Positions 11,791 through 23,405 are shown, numbered from the stretch's first letter. The stretch: 64,000 bases of DNA from Chrysomallon squamiferum (GCA_012295275.1 CM022677.1:4804156-4868155), one strand, 5' to 3'. Translations and numbers: made by a program. Notes: generated from the sequence alone by a model not told the origin.

Positions 11791-12560
11791 AAATATTTTT
11801 CCCGACCCCCGGGCATAGTGCACGAATTTTTATTTTTAGAAAACAGATTTTTTTTTCAAGTTTCGTTAAAAATAGAAGGGGTACCTTCTTCAAAGTGGAA
11901 TAACTTTTTCTCCGCACGCGACAAAAATGGGCCGCCCATACCCAAAAGTGGGGAAAGAGTTGACCGACACGGGTGAAAAGTGCCGCACGCCTCACCCAAG
12001 GGGAACAACTTGTTCCCGGAACGTGCACAAAAAACGCACATATTTATAAAAAATGTTCGTTATTTTTTAACACACTATTTCAGAAAGTACAGTCCCTTTT
12101 GTAAATGTTGGAAAAGTTTTTGCCACACTCGCCCCGACGGCGCGCACCTTTAGGACACATTGAAATATTTTTCCCGACCCCCGGGCATAGTGCCACACGA
12201 ATTTCAGTTTTTGAAAATCGACTTTTTTCAAGTTTCGTTGAAAATGGGAGGGGTACCTTTTTCAAAGTGGAATAACTTTTTCTCCGCACGAGACAAAAAT
12301 GGTCCGCCCATACCGAAAAGTGGGGCAAGGGTTACCCGAAAAGGGTGAAAAGTGCTGCACGTCCCACCTAAGGGGAAAAACTCGTTTCCGACACGTGCAC
12401 AAAAAACGCACATTTTTTTAAAATTCGCTCGTTTTCTTTTTCACACGCATTTTCAAAAGGTGCAGCAGCTTTTGTAAATGTTGGAAACGTCTTCGGCACA
12501 GTCAACCCGACGGCGCGCACCTTTTGCACACGTTGAAATATTTTTACCAATCCTCTGACA
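11749..12560. repeat. 373-bp satellite, about 2.2 tandem copies
   Basis: Copies start at 11749, 12122 and 12494 (offsets 373 and 372), each opening with GCCACACTCGCCCCGA or a variant and including CCCGACCCCCGGGCATAGTG, GGGGTACC and CCGCACG stretches. GC content is much higher than in flanking DNA. The third copy is cut off at about 12560. A fourth, inverted copy lies near 49.3-49.55 kb, so this is a dispersed family. Confidence 0.95.
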
Positions 12561-12564
12561 TATT

Positions 12565-13060
12565 TTAATCTTAAGAGGTCATTTCACTGAAATAATTAAT
12601 AAATTATCAAAAAAAGAAGAAAAAATAAAAGAAAAAAATAAATTGAAATTAAAGTATAAGACATTATATATTGATACAATTTATTGTTACTATTGAATCA
12701 CTGCACTAAAATATATTGATTGACATCTTGTTATAGGTTATATCATTTTTTTGACTGATATACACAAATATTTCAATCTTCTTAAAAACACCTACATTTC
12801 ACTTGCACAGTATAGACATTCACCAAAATTATTTTCAATTTATATTTAAAAGAATTATTAGCACATAACTAATTAGTAAAAACATTATTTGCTAAAGCAT
12901 TTAATTTACATTATATTAATGAGCTGCATGTTGAGGAATGTACAAATTTATAAAGATGAAGACAGATTTAAAATAACATAAAAATACACTTTCTTATCAA
13001 GACTCTGTATTTGTGGTAATATCTAGTATGACAGATATGAAATATGTAATATGTACTTAC
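12565..13060. other. AT-rich DNA, no gene seen
   Basis: No exon, repeat array or element end that I can support. Confidence 0.5.
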
Positions 13061-13064
13061 TTAC

Positions 13065-13223
13065 AAAACCTATGAATCATTTTATTCGGTATTTCTTCAG
13101 GTCCTACACAACAAATTTTTATAATTCATTAGTTTCTGCTGTGAAAGAACACAAAGCCTTGTACTGACATCCTCCGTCACAGAACAGAATTACAAAGTGT
13201 TTAACATCAGACTCAGCTAGTTC
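13065..13223 (-). pseudogene. CAMSAP: CAMSAP CKK exon 3 of 3, with stop and frameshift
   Basis: The CTAG acceptor leads into ELAESDVKHFVILFCDGGCQ, matching the HF(L/V)ILFRDAGCQ core. A TAA at 13119-13121 and then a one-base shift separate this from VGPEEIPNKMIHRF, which matches the GPKSITKKMIEGL segment. The donor is GTAAGT. Confidence 0.8.
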
Positions 13224-13239
13224 CTAGATAAAAAAAAAC

Positions 13240-13246
13240 AAACAAA

Positions 13247-13277
<31 letters not shown>

Positions 13278-13290
13278 ATCAACAAATAAA
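13240..13290. repeat. (AAAT)n microsatellite
   Basis: AAATAAATAAAT run in the intron between the second and third CKK exons. Confidence 0.85.
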
Positions 13291-13744
13291 TAAAAATGAA
13301 ATATAGATTTCTGATACAACATAAAAAAGCAAAGATAGCTACAGCTGATCGTGCTTTGCAATAAAAACAAACGCCAGGCAGTTAATGTTATTATTGATAT
13401 CTACATTTATAGACACTCACACCTATCCTATAGATTTATTCCCACTGAGGTATTTCTGTAATTTTCTAACAACAAATGTCTACGTTCTAGCAATCACATG
13501 AAATCAGAAAGATAATCCTCTTACAAAACTCTACAAAATGTTTGTCATAATCTGAATAAAATAAAAAGAATCAGTAATAACAAACAACAATAAAATAATG
13601 TGGATTAATAAGAGTGGGATGAAAACAAATTTAAATCACTTATAAGAAATACTTATGTCTTTTAAAAGAAGAAGAAAATACAAAACAGATGAAAGAATAA
13701 GTGTAAATGAGCTGTATGAGCTAGAAGTTTGTATGAACTGTTAC

Positions 13745-13863
13745 CTCTAAAACTTTGTCTTTCAGGTCTGTATTGACGATGCCAGCGAGATGGCAGTGGC
13801 TGACTGTGTTGTGGATGATGTGACAATTAGATTTAGAACTTGCCTTCAGGCACAACTTCGGTC
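13745..13863 (-). pseudogene. CAMSAP: CAMSAP CKK exon 2 of 3
   Basis: A 119-bp open exon with donor GTAACA. KSNCHIIHNTVSHCHLAG is nearly identical to the conserved KSNKHIIHNAISHCCLAG of CKK domains. Confidence 0.85.
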
Positions 13864-14218
13864 CTGTTCAGACAAAGAAACATGACAACACTGACAAACT
13901 AAAAGTTGTGATTAATTTTGGATTAACAGATGAATAAAGTGTTTTATCGGTTTATATACTATCTACTATACTATCCTGACTGAAACTTTTAAATTTTATT
14001 TTACAAATGTTTTTGTTGTTGTTTTTTTTAAAATATTTTAAAATGGTTACTAATGGTTACAATAGATAAAAAAAATAGCTGTTAATATATTTTATTGTGA
14101 GCTGGATGTGATGTACCATTAATGACAACAACAAAAACAACCACAAATGAAAAAACAAAAAAATGATGATGATGATTATGGTAATAATAAATAATAGTAG
14201 AAATAAGAGTTATCTAAC

Positions 14219-14281
14219 CTGAATATTCACCAGCTTTACTTCCTTCCATTCTCAGAGTTCTTCCTCCTAACCGGTACAAAC
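14219..14281 (-). pseudogene. CAMSAP: CAMSAP CKK exon 1 of 3
   Basis: A 63-bp exon between acceptor CAG (14282-14284) and donor GTTAGA, reading LYRLGGRTLRMEGSKAGEYSG with the last Gly split across the junction. Open. Confidence 0.75.
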
Positions 14282-14470
14282 CTGTATTAAATAATAATAA
14301 TAAAAAATATATATAAAAAATAAAAAACATATATATCAACTATGAATTCATAACTGTTATGGACTACAAATAAGTATGAACTTAGTAAAATAAAAAATAA
14401 GCGTTAACACATACTCCTAGGAGAGGTTTATGGTGTAATGGAGTTGCATTGCAGAATCATCGGATCACAT

Positions 14471-14950
14471 GACTAATTGTATAATTTATATTGTTTATTA
14501 TTAACCTGCTGTCACATAACACAAATTGTATAATTTATATTGTTTATTATTAACCTGCTGTCACATAACACAAATTGTATAATTTATATTGTTTATTATT
14601 GACCTGCTGTCACATACCACAATTTGTATAATTTATATTGTTTATTGTTGACCTGCTGTCACATACCACAAATTGTATAATGTATATTGTTTATTGTTAA
14701 CCTTCTGTCACATAACACAAATTGTATAATTTATATTGTTTATTGTTGACCTGCTGTCACATAACACACATTGTATAATTTATATTGTTTATTGTTAACC
14801 TGCTGTCACATAACACACATTGTATAATTTATATTGTTTATTGTTAACCTGCTGTCACATAACACAAATTGTATAATTTATATTGTTTATTAACATGCTG
14901 TCACACAACACAAATTGTATAATTTATATTGTTTATTGTTAACCTGCTTA
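14471..14950. repeat. 49-bp tandem repeat, about 10 copies
   Basis: The unit begins TTGTATAATTTATATTGTTT and includes ACCTGCTGTCACATAACACA. Starts at 14477, 14526 and 14575 show a 49-bp period. The last copies are shortened. Confidence 0.95.
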
Positions 14951-15907
14951 ACACAAAAACAAAAGATAATAATCTTCAAATTAAGTAGATTAAAGGAAGG
15001 ATTAAATTATACAAAACAATATTTTATAAAAATAAATTAAAAATTAAAAATTTATATTAAGAAAAAATAAATAAAACAAGAAACAGAAAAATCAAAATCA
15101 ACAATGACAAAAAATATGTAGATGAAAACTGATACTTTTCAAGTTTAAATACAAACAATAATAATGATAATATTAAACAAACACAATACATATTCTAAGA
15201 AACAGCAAGTTTACCATTACAAGCAATATAGACACAGCACATGTTGGTTTTACTGACAAAAACAAAAAACAGAATGTTGCAAACAAATACATTAGATATT
15301 GTACATTATACATACTACATTATACATTATACATTATACTACAGATATTAATTAATACTTTATCTAATCATTAAATTACTGTAAAAAGTAACCACTTACT
15401 AAGTTTAGTAACACATTTTACTTGAAAATTAATCAAATGCTCTACATATTGTTTTGACTGTAATAACATATCAGTAAAGCTTAAACACATAAATCTAGGA
15501 AAAACAGGTTTCAATATTTCTGGTCCATTTAATTTATAAATGGCTTAATTTAGTTTACACAATAATTATTTAACACAATAATGATTAGCAGGGATTGAAA
15601 AATAACAAAATTAATAAACAAGTGAGCAAACTAATTTAATCAAAACATAACCTGCAAGTAACCATTTAAAATTATTATTATTATTTTTTAAACTTCTATG
15701 GTCACTATTTGGGAGATAGGTCACTAAGTGAGAATTAAGCTAAAATCAAAACATATTACAGGTCTGGTATAATAACTAATGATGAAGATAATGATGATAA
15801 GGATAATGAAGAGGATTAAAATGGAGACAATTATATGATGATACATGAATATTTTGTAGATGACAAATCAATTACTCTGTAAATAAATGATGTCACTGAA
15901 AAATATC

Positions 15908-15940
<33 letters not shown>

Positions 15941-16790
15941 TTTGTATATATAAAATATTAGTTTTTGTTATAGTCCCAATTTTTTTAAGAACAGAACTGT
16001 TTAAACTAATTATTGCATGTTTGGTTAGTATTCAAATTAGAAAATTTGTAACTTCAAAAAAAAAAAAAAAAGTTTAATATAGATGACAGGCTGATGAAAA
16101 CAGATGTGGATGACTAAATGAAGAAATGATAAACATGCTTTAAACTAATGGATGATAAAAATGGTTAATTTTACTTATAAAAGTTGAACTTAATGAATAT
16201 ATGTGATATATATAATGGACCTACTGTTTTTTGTGTATTCCAGTTTTAGTGGTACCAGCTTTTCATAATAATAAAGTATAACAATATTTTTAGAAACCTG
16301 TATATAAAGGATCACTTACCCAATATTTCATTTTGTTTTTTATTTTAATTTATCGATAACTTCACAAAATATGAGAAATGTAAATAAACCTCACAGACTG
16401 AGTAAATTGGTGTAACAGTGTATGCTGGCATACTCAGTCAGTTAGAGCTTTTTGTATGGATTAATGATGTCATGATAGAAAATACAGAGAGACTGGAGAA
16501 CTGAGTAGAGTTCCTACAAGCAACCAGCTGTCAATCATCTTCTGAAACCAATAATCCATGTCTGATTATCACTGATCCATGTTCTCTAATCAGCAATCCA
16601 TCTTTTAAACACTGATCTGTATATTCTACCTGTTTATCAGTATGGGCTAACCACTAATCCAACATTTCAGAATCCAGCTTCCTTGATATTGTCAATGCTT
16701 ATTAGAAAATTAGTTTTGTGTTTACATAAATAAACATTTGAACTTGTCAAGTTTTCTATCCACAAACCATTACAATGTGTGGTTTGTCTA
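14951..16790. other. AT-rich DNA, no gene seen
   Basis: Contains short AAT/TTA microsatellites (for example 15909-15940) and poly-A near 16057, but no supported exon. Confidence 0.5.
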
Positions 16791-16792
16791 AG

Positions 16793-16862
<70 letters not shown>
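16793..16862. repeat. (AAT)n microsatellite
   Basis: Over 60 bp of nearly pure AAT units. Confidence 0.95.
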
Positions 16863-16865
<3 letters not shown>

Positions 16866-17185
16866 CTTCAGTGGATTTCTGTAAGTATCCATTCAAATCT
16901 GGAAAATTCCATGCAATGGGTTCAAAGTAACATGGTTTATTGTGAAGAACTTTACTTCAGTTGAAGAGGAAATAATGAATAAATATGTAAGTAAAAACTA
17001 TTAACTGACATATACACATTATTACTAAACTAATTGTTTTTTGGGGGGATAAAAAACCCTGCATAATGCAGTCACAAAGAAGAGGTCTGTTTAGACAGTG
17101 TCTGTTTTACAGAGGTTGTACTAAGCTGGACAAATTTCAGCACTACACATTTGGACTTGTAACAACTGGATTGCTAATACAAAGA

Positions 17186-17255
17186 CTAATGTAGCAGATT
17201 TAGTTGTGTAATAAATATTCCGTGAAATTCTTCAAGCAGTTTTCTACTATTTGAT
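17186..17255 (-). pseudogene. Egfr: EGFR-like exon, end of kinase C-lobe
   Basis: The frame SNSRKLLEEFHGIF resembles the end of the ErbB kinase domain (RPKFRELIIEFSKM). An AAG acceptor at 17256-17258 keeps it in frame with the 22-bp exon upstream; using the better-looking CAG at 17260-17262 would bring in stops. No donor is visible before the TAG near 17186. Confidence 0.5.
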
Positions 17256-17904
17256 CTTACTGAGACCAGTTTCAGTATAAGGGACCATAAGTAACTGAGA
17301 GTTGCATGTGTTACCAGCAGTTGGGTTCTTTGACAGTGGTGGTGGCGAAGATGGTAATAACAATTACAATAACAATAAACATAATAATACAAATGTAATG
17401 AGAAATGAAGTAGTGATTGTTAAAACGATAGATCAAAGTAGTGACTGTGGACGAATAAGGATTTAAATGTAAACGAAACTAAAGACTGACAACACAAAAC
17501 AGAGATGTGACTTTACAAAGTTGTGACTAGATATAAAAAAATAATAAATGTTAATAAAATAAATTAATTAATTAATAAAAGTTTCATCTCCATGACAACA
17601 AGAAAATATGTGTCTGTTATTCTATCATGCAGGAAATTTTATCTAATTTTAAAATTACTTTTATAATGATGCAGAAAACACATAATAATAACAATAATAA
17701 TAATTTAATGCAAACAAAATTAAGCCTAACAAGTCAAAATTTTAATAATTTTGACATTTCTAAAAGTAAGAATAAACTTTCCTTCAACCTGTTATCAACC
17801 TACACCTAATTTCACAGTGATTGTTTTCAAACTGTGAGAAATGGTTTTTAGAACTGTCACTAAACGAGGAGGAAAGGTGGATGTGTTTTAAGTAAAAGAC
17901 TTAC

Positions 17905-17926
17905 AGGAATGCATCCAACGTCCAAC
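17905..17926 (-). pseudogene. Egfr: 22-bp EGFR-like microexon
   Basis: The acceptor TTTCAG (17927-17932) and donor GTAAGT enclose 22 bases that, with the T carried from the previous exon, read CWTLDAFL, matching CWMIDADSR of ErbB kinases. Phases agree with the upstream exon. Confidence 0.7.
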
Positions 17927-17988
17927 CTGAAATTTGTTTTAATAATCCAAAAATATCCTCAGTGAATTCAACCATGTAATACTGGAAA

Positions 17989-18655
<667 letters not shown>

Positions 18656-18715
18656 TTATGCATAATATTGAGAAGGAAACTGCAGTGTCTTTGCATGACG
18701 ATGTTTATGACTCAC

Positions 18716-18862
18716 ACTGGATCATGATGACGTGAACATAAGCGGAGAAGATTGGGGGCTGTGGTAGTCACTCTCCACTCTCTAGGAAATCAACAAGTTC
18801 GTGGAGGCAGATGTTGTCGTATGGTGTTTGACCAAACGTAAACAGCTCCCACACAGTGACTC
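18716..18862 (-). pseudogene. Egfr: EGFR-like kinase exon with in-frame TGA
   Basis: Reads [17 protein letters not shown], then [11 protein letters not shown], a TGA at 18768-18770, then LPQPPIFSAYVHVIMIQ before a GTGAGT donor. In ErbB kinases the stop position is the Arg of GERLPQPP; CGA to TGA is a single transition. Homology continues in the same frame after the stop. Confidence 0.9.
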
Positions 18863-19214
18863 CTGAACAAAAAAACAATTATTTTTAAAAATTAATCACT
18901 TCCATCCTTTCAAATTTGTTTACATCCTGTATCAGTGAAATGTTTTTACTATCACAAAACAAGAATAGAAAATTAACATTCAATATTTCATTAATGAACC
19001 TGAAATATTAGTTTTCATACTTTATTATTATCAAAGATTAGTATTAAAAATATTAATTTCAAAATGAGTAAGAGAAAGATATTTTAGACTGTCTGTTCTT
19101 ATAAGTACACTTTAACTTTATTTATATTTTTCATTCTACAAGCAGGTGTTAAAATTGATACATCTTATTCAAAGGTCATTTCTGCATTAAAATATTTTAA
19201 AAACAAGGTTGTAC

Positions 19215-19290
19215 CATAACTCCAGACATCAGTTTTGTGCGTGAATATTCTGTCATGTATGCACTCCAGAGCTAACCACCTGAGTGGCAT
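19215..19290 (-). pseudogene. Egfr: EGFR-like kinase exon (APE/DVWSYG region), open
   Basis: A 76-bp exon, acceptor CAG 19291-19293, donor GTACAA. It reads [16 protein letters not shown] then [10 protein letters not shown], matching [26 protein letters not shown]. No defects seen. Confidence 0.85.
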
Positions 19291-19505
19291 CTGAAACAGT
19301 GAAAAAGAATAAAAACCTGTTTTTCATACATTTTCTTGTTTATAGTATAAAATCTGACTTTAATCTTTTCAAAACTTCACTTCTTCAATGTTCCCTATTA
19401 TTAAGAAAACAGAATTTAAACTTTTCAATAGTTAAAATACGAATTTGACAAATTTATCAGTGTTTTTGATTAGTAAGAAATGTGAATTACTACTGTTCCA
19501 CTCAC

Positions 19506-19594
19506 TTTTCCACCAGCAGCTCAGTACTCCTCACTGTAATCAAGAAGTTTAGCTAATCCAAAATCTGTGATCTTCACCTGATTCGTGGTTTGTA
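19506..19594 (-). pseudogene. Egfr: EGFR-like DFG exon with in-frame TGA in the activation loop
   Basis: Reads QTTNQVKITDFGLAKLL then DYSEEY, TGA at 19521-19523, then AAGGK before a GTGAGT donor. The stop falls where ErbB proteins have His of EYHAEGGK. The exon starts needing one carried base, whereas the upstream ATP-binding exon ends in phase 0, so an exon between them is gone. Confidence 0.9.
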
Positions 19595-19644
19595 CTGTAC
19601 AAAGACAAAAAATAAAATAAACATAATGTCAAAACTTTATTTAC

Positions 19645-19684
19645 TATTTCAGTGATTATAATAATATTAATAATAATAATAATA

Positions 19685-19719
<35 letters not shown>

Positions 19720-19880
19720 AATTATTACTTTTATTACTTTCATTATTACTACTACTATGATTATTACTATTATTACTGATATTACTATTATAATTACTAT
19801 AGTTATTATTATTACTGCTGTTGTTATTATTACTACCACTACTACTACTACTACTACCACTCTTATTATTATTTTATTAT
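19645..19880. repeat. (ATT/ACT)n triplet microsatellite
   Basis: ATT, ACT and GTT units occupy the place where the HRDLAARN catalytic-loop exon would be expected. Confidence 0.9.
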
Positions 19881-19925
19881 TATTGCTGCTTTTGTGTGGG
19901 TGTGGGTGGGTGTGACAACACTCAC

Positions 19926-20207
19926 CGTGGCTATCTGACTGCACCAGTTGAGGAGGACTTTAGATCCGATGTGGTCTTTGTTTTTTCTCACGTAGTCGAG
20001 GAGGCAGCCAAGTGGCATCAGCTGGGTGATCAACATGGGCTGCGCCGTCATGCACACTGCGAGGATTCTCACACAGCAAGGATGCTGCACTGACGCCATC
20101 ACCCTCGCCTCCTCCAACAGCTCCTTGTTCTGGTTAGGAGTCCCCTCCTTTAACACTTTAATAGCTACTGGAATCTTCACATTTTCTCCTTCCGGCATCC
20201 AGTATCC
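19926..20207 (-). pseudogene. Egfr: EGFR-like kinase N-lobe exon, open
   Basis: Ninety-four codons, phase 0 at both ends, acceptor CAG 20208-20210 and donor GTGAGT. It begins [19 protein letters not shown], then [23 protein letters not shown], and ends NWCSQIAT. It matches human EGFR from [19 protein letters not shown] to NWCVQIAK with the catalytic Lys and hinge intact. No stop or indel was found in this 282-bp exon. Confidence 0.95.
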
Positions 20208-20216
20208 CTGACAGTA

Positions 20217-20480
20217 ACAACAACAATGATAGTAACAACAACAACAACAACAACAACAAAAAGTAATGATAATATTAATAACAAAAATAATGACAATAAT
20301 AATAAGAATAACAGTAATAGTAGTAATAATAGTAGCAGGACTAGAAGCAGTAGTAGCAACAGAAACAACCCCCATGTAACTACTCCTAAGTTAATTAGAA
20401 TCTTCTTCATTTTATCACTGTGAAACATTTCAGAAAATAATACAACAATAATAATAATACTAATAAAATAATAATAACAG
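20217..20480. repeat. (AAC/AAT/AGT)n triplet-rich tract
   Basis: Imperfect triplets upstream of the N-lobe exon. Open frames here (poly-N/poly-T, poly-L) are artefacts. Confidence 0.85.
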
Positions 20481-20770
20481 GTGGTAGATTTTGTAAGTGG
20501 CCAGGTGGGTGATGTGATAAAAGCTTGTGTACCGAAAGAATGGGACACTTATGAAATAACACTAGAAGATATAATACAAGCCAGAATGACTGCGGAAATT
20601 GAGGAAATAGAATTGAAAGGTCTAAAAATAAAGGCAAACATTTTAAAATCTGAAACTGTAGTTGTTTCCTTTTTACACTTGCCTGCATACATAGAAGATG
20701 AAGAAATTGAAGAAAAATTGAAAGAAATGAAAACAGAAATTTTAAAACCAATTTATAGCAGAGTATGACA
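20481..20770 (+). CDS. Transposon ORF1-like fragment (plus strand, inside the EGFR span)
   Basis: Ninety-five codons, starting MVDFVSGQVGDVIKACVPKE and containing the acidic stretch IEDEEIEEKLKEMKTEILKP. The pattern (VPKEWDTYEITLEDII, then a KANIL...VVVSFLHLP strand) resembles the RNA-binding ORF1 region of animal LINEs. I make this call on general resemblance only. It lies opposite in strand to EGFR and ends in TGA at 20766-20768, just before an acidic repeat region. Confidence 0.4.
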
Positions 20771-20810
20771 GAGTATGACAGTGATGAAAAAAAAAACCAG
20801 TGACAGTGAA

Positions 20811-20995
20811 AGTGATGATATGGAGTATACTACAGATAATGTGAAATCAAAGGAGAAAAAAGAAAGTGATGATATGGAGTATACTACAGATAATGTGAAA
20901 TCAAAGGAGAAAAAAGAAAGTGATGATATGGAGTATACTACAGATAATGTGAAATCAAAGGAGAAAAAAGAAAGTGATGATATGGAGTATATACT
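20811..20995. repeat. 54-bp tandem repeat, about 3.4 copies
   Basis: The plus-strand unit encodes ESDDMEYTTDNVKSKEKK (18 codons) and is repeated exactly three times before breaking into the 15-bp array. The upstream start of the unit lies in the same element as the ORF1-like frame. Confidence 0.95.
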
Positions 20996-21836
20996 ACAGA
21001 GATGGAAGATTGAGAGATCAAAGGAGAGAAAAAGTTTGAGAGATGGGAAGAAGAAAGTTTGAGAGAAGAAAAAGATTGAGAGATGGAAGTTTGAGAGATG
21101 GAAGTTTGAGAGAGATGAGATGGAAGATTGAGAGATGGAAGTTTGAGAGATGGAAGATTGAGAGAAGAAAGTTTGAGAGAAGAAAGTTTGAGAGATGGAA
21201 GATTGAGAGAGAAAGATTGAGAGATGGAAGTTTGAGAGAAGAAAGTTTGAGAGATGGAAGATTGAGAGATGGAAGTTTGAGAGATGGAAAGTTTGAGAGA
21301 TGGAAGTTTGAGAGATGGAAGTTTGAGAGAAAGTTTGAGAGAAGGAAGTTTGAGAGATGGAAGTTTGAGAGATGGAAGTTTGAGAGATGGAAGTTTGAGA
21401 GAAGAAAGTTTGAGAGAGAAGAGAAAGTTTGAGAGAGATGGAAGTTTGAGAGAGAAGTTTGAGAGATGGAAGTTTGAGAGAAGTTTGAGAGATGGAAGTT
21501 TGAGAGATGGAAGTTTGAGAGAAGAGATTTGAGAGATTGAAAAAGTTTGAGAGAAGAAAGTTTGAGAGATGGAAGTTTGAGAGATGGAAGTTTGAGAGAT
21601 GAAAGTTTGAGAGATGGAAGTTTGAGAGATGGAAGTTTGAGAGATGGAAGTTTGAGAGATGGAAGTTTGAGAGATGGAAGTTTGAGAGATGGAAGATTGA
21701 GAGAAGAAAGTTTAAGAGATGGAAGTTTAAGAGATGGAAGTTTGAGAGATGGAAGTTTGAGAGATGGAAGTTTGAGAGATGGAAGTTTAAGAGATGGAAG
21801 ATTGAGAGATGAAAGATTGAGAGATAGATGTTTCAC
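20996..21836. repeat. 15-bp minisatellite, about 55 copies
   Basis: The unit GGAAGTTTGAGAGAT, with variants GAAGAAAGTTTGAGA and GGAAGATTGAGAGAT, is strongly purine-biased on the plus strand. It continues directly from the 54-bp array. Confidence 0.97.
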
Positions 21837-22099
21837 ATATTGAAGATGAAAATTTAGATTACTGAAACTGAGAGTGACATTTGAGTTGAAAAGATAGAAA
21901 CCTGATTTATGGAAGCTGAAATATATATAAAAAAACTGAGTAACTGAAAGTTTGAGTTAATGTAGTGAGATATGTCTGACTTATTGCAGTGAGATAATTT
22001 TGAGTTAAAGAAGTTTGAGATAATGAAGTTACTGAAGTATTCTCATACACAGATTATGTTATTGTTTAATTAATTTTTAGTATTTTTACTTTTGTTTAC

Positions 22100-22241
22100 C
22101 TGGACATTTCCTCACACACAGAGACCCCAGTGTGAACTTGGCTTCTGGATTAGTCACCATCTTACCAAGGTCAAGGTCATATGTGTACTGCTGGGGACAG
22201 TAGGGCACACAGGCACCTTCATTCAGAAAATGACGACAAGA
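22100..22241 (-). pseudogene. Egfr: EGFR-like furin-like cysteine-rich exon
   Basis: Reads SCRHFLNEGACVPYCPQQYT, then VTNPEAKFTLGSLCVRKCP with donor GTAAAC. It matches the ErbB furin-like region (CRKFRDEATCKDTCP ... NPEGKYSFGATCVKKCP), with all cysteines kept. It is open and joins the 22417-22538 exon in phase 0. Confidence 0.9.
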
Positions 22242-22416
22242 CTGAAAAAAGCATTAAAAAATTAAAAAATGGTAATAGTAATAATAATAATAATAATAAA
22301 TATTACTACTAATAAATTTGGGTTTCAAATGCACACACATGCAATCACAAACAACAGACAGGGTTACATACAGTTTAGTGAGCTAATGTTTGGTCTGAGG
22401 TCAAAGTTCAACTCAC

Positions 22417-22538
22417 CAGACAGTCGGTGTTCTTGGTTCAGTTACACCCCCCAGCACACTCGGGGTGACAGCACTGGTTCGGCAGTTTCCCATAGCAACG
22501 CCCATCACACGAGTCAGCACACTCCTCTCCATGACTTA
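22417..22538 (-). pseudogene. Egfr: EGFR-like furin-like exon with TGA and compensated indels
   Basis: Reads [20 protein letters not shown] then [18 protein letters not shown] (22438-22440), then TKNTDCL and a GTGAGT donor. ErbB proteins have CAAGCTGPxxxDCL here. The simplest explanation is one inserted A after the Cys codon and one lost A in the following AAG, which returns the frame by the end of the exon but leaves a stop between. Confidence 0.9.
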
Positions 22539-22554
22539 CTGAACAACAACAACA

Positions 22555-22905
22555 AACACTATTAGTAATAATAACAACAATAACAATAATAACAATAATA
22601 ATAGTAATAATAATAGTAATAATAATAGTAATAATAATAATAATAATACTAATAGCAATAATAGTAGTAGTAATAATAATAATAACAATAACAATAAGAA
22701 CAATAATAATAATAATAATAACAATAATAATACTAGTAATAAAAATAATAATAATAATAATAATAATAAATAATAAATAATAATAATAATAATAAATAAT
22801 AATAACTATAATAAATAATAATACTACCAGTAATCCAGTACTAGTACAATTACTACTAATAATAGAGATAATAATACTTTTTGTAGCAGTATTAGTAGCA
22901 GTAAT
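22555..22905. repeat. (AAT)n-rich triplet tract
   Basis: About 350 bp of AAT, AAC and AGT triplets between the first EGFR exon and a hAT remnant. Confidence 0.95.
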
Positions 22906-22926
22906 TATATTTATTGCCGTTACCAA

Positions 22927-23405
22927 CAACTGACTTATGTGAAGCAGCATTCTCCCAACTTCTCATCCTTAAAAACAAGCACCGAAATAAATTAAATGTG
23001 GAAGACGACTTGAGGTGTGCTATATCGACAACGGAGCCCAGGATAGAATTGCTAGCTAAAAAACTGCAATACCAGCCGTCTCATTAAGTTCAGTTCATAA
23101 ACATACTTTACATAACGGTGGAAATTTGTGTGTTCGAATAATTTTGAATTGATTTGCAATTAATTAATGTTTGTAGGAGCTATGGAATTTTTTATGAATA
23201 AATTTGAAATTAATCATGAATTTACGGAATGTATAGTTACTTCACGAATAAATAATCTATAATTCAATAATCGTAATATATGGCAGTTTGTTGTACAAAA
23301 AAATGAATGTATATATAAGATATTTTAAGGATTGGGGTCGCTTCCTGATTGCTTGTTCTAAAATGGGTCGCTATATTTGAAAGGTTGGGAAGCACTGGTC
23401 TAAGG
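22927..23405 (+). mobile_element. hAT element remnant: C-terminal dimerisation domain and 3' terminal end
   Basis: On the plus strand a frame reads [20 protein letters not shown], continues through NVEDDLRCAISTTEPRIELL and stops at TAA near 23083. This is the hAT-C dimerisation motif as found in ZBED/FAM200-type transposases. About 300 bp on, GGTTGGGAAGCACTGG at 23382 looks like the hAT terminal repeat (the reverse of the CAGTGGTTCCCAACC type). The 5' part of the element is missing. It belongs to a different copy from the element at 28.2-30.2 kb, which is on the minus strand. Confidence 0.75.

Larger units (their letters stand above)
13065..14281 (-). pseudogene. CAMSAP: CAMSAP (Patronin)-like CKK domain, decayed exons
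   Basis: CAMSAP/Patronin proteins bind microtubule minus ends through their C-terminal CKK domain. Three minus-strand exons match it: 14219-14281 (starts LYRLGGRTL, ends GEYSG), 13745-13863 (GPKLCLKASSKSN ... HIIHNTVSHCHLAG), and 13065-13223 (ELAESDVKHFVILFCDGGCQ). Splice sites are canonical and the first two junctions are in phase: GEYSG joins PKL exactly as in the family. In the last exon TAA at 13119-13121 interrupts the frame after AETNEL, and the homology resumes one frame away (VGPEEIPNKMIH). The final CKK exon and all N-terminal parts (CH domain, coiled coils) are absent. The fragment sits between two parts of an EGFR-like gene. Confidence 0.85.

Noticed and set aside
11327-12028. A 233-codon minus-strand frame with VVEWVNLQWLNVS repeats
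   Set aside because: It is the reverse reading of the 39-bp repeat continued into satellite DNA.
14471-14950. CRISPR-like array
   Set aside because: Units are contiguous with no unique spacers; the window is clearly eukaryotic.
19549-19944. A 131-codon Ile/Val-rich frame overlapping EGFR exons
   Set aside because: It runs through the triplet microsatellite and uses a different frame from the kinase homology.
21018-21843. A 272-codon frame on the minus strand (LPSLKLPSLK repeats) and Arg/Gly/Ser-rich frames on the plus strand
   Set aside because: They follow from the 15-bp minisatellite, whose period is a multiple of three and lacks stops; no unique flank shows homology.
22438-22950. A 170-codon frame joining Ile/Val-rich sequence to the EGFR cysteine-rich exon
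   Set aside because: Only the last 33 codons are the real exon; the rest is the AAT repeat read through the splice acceptor.
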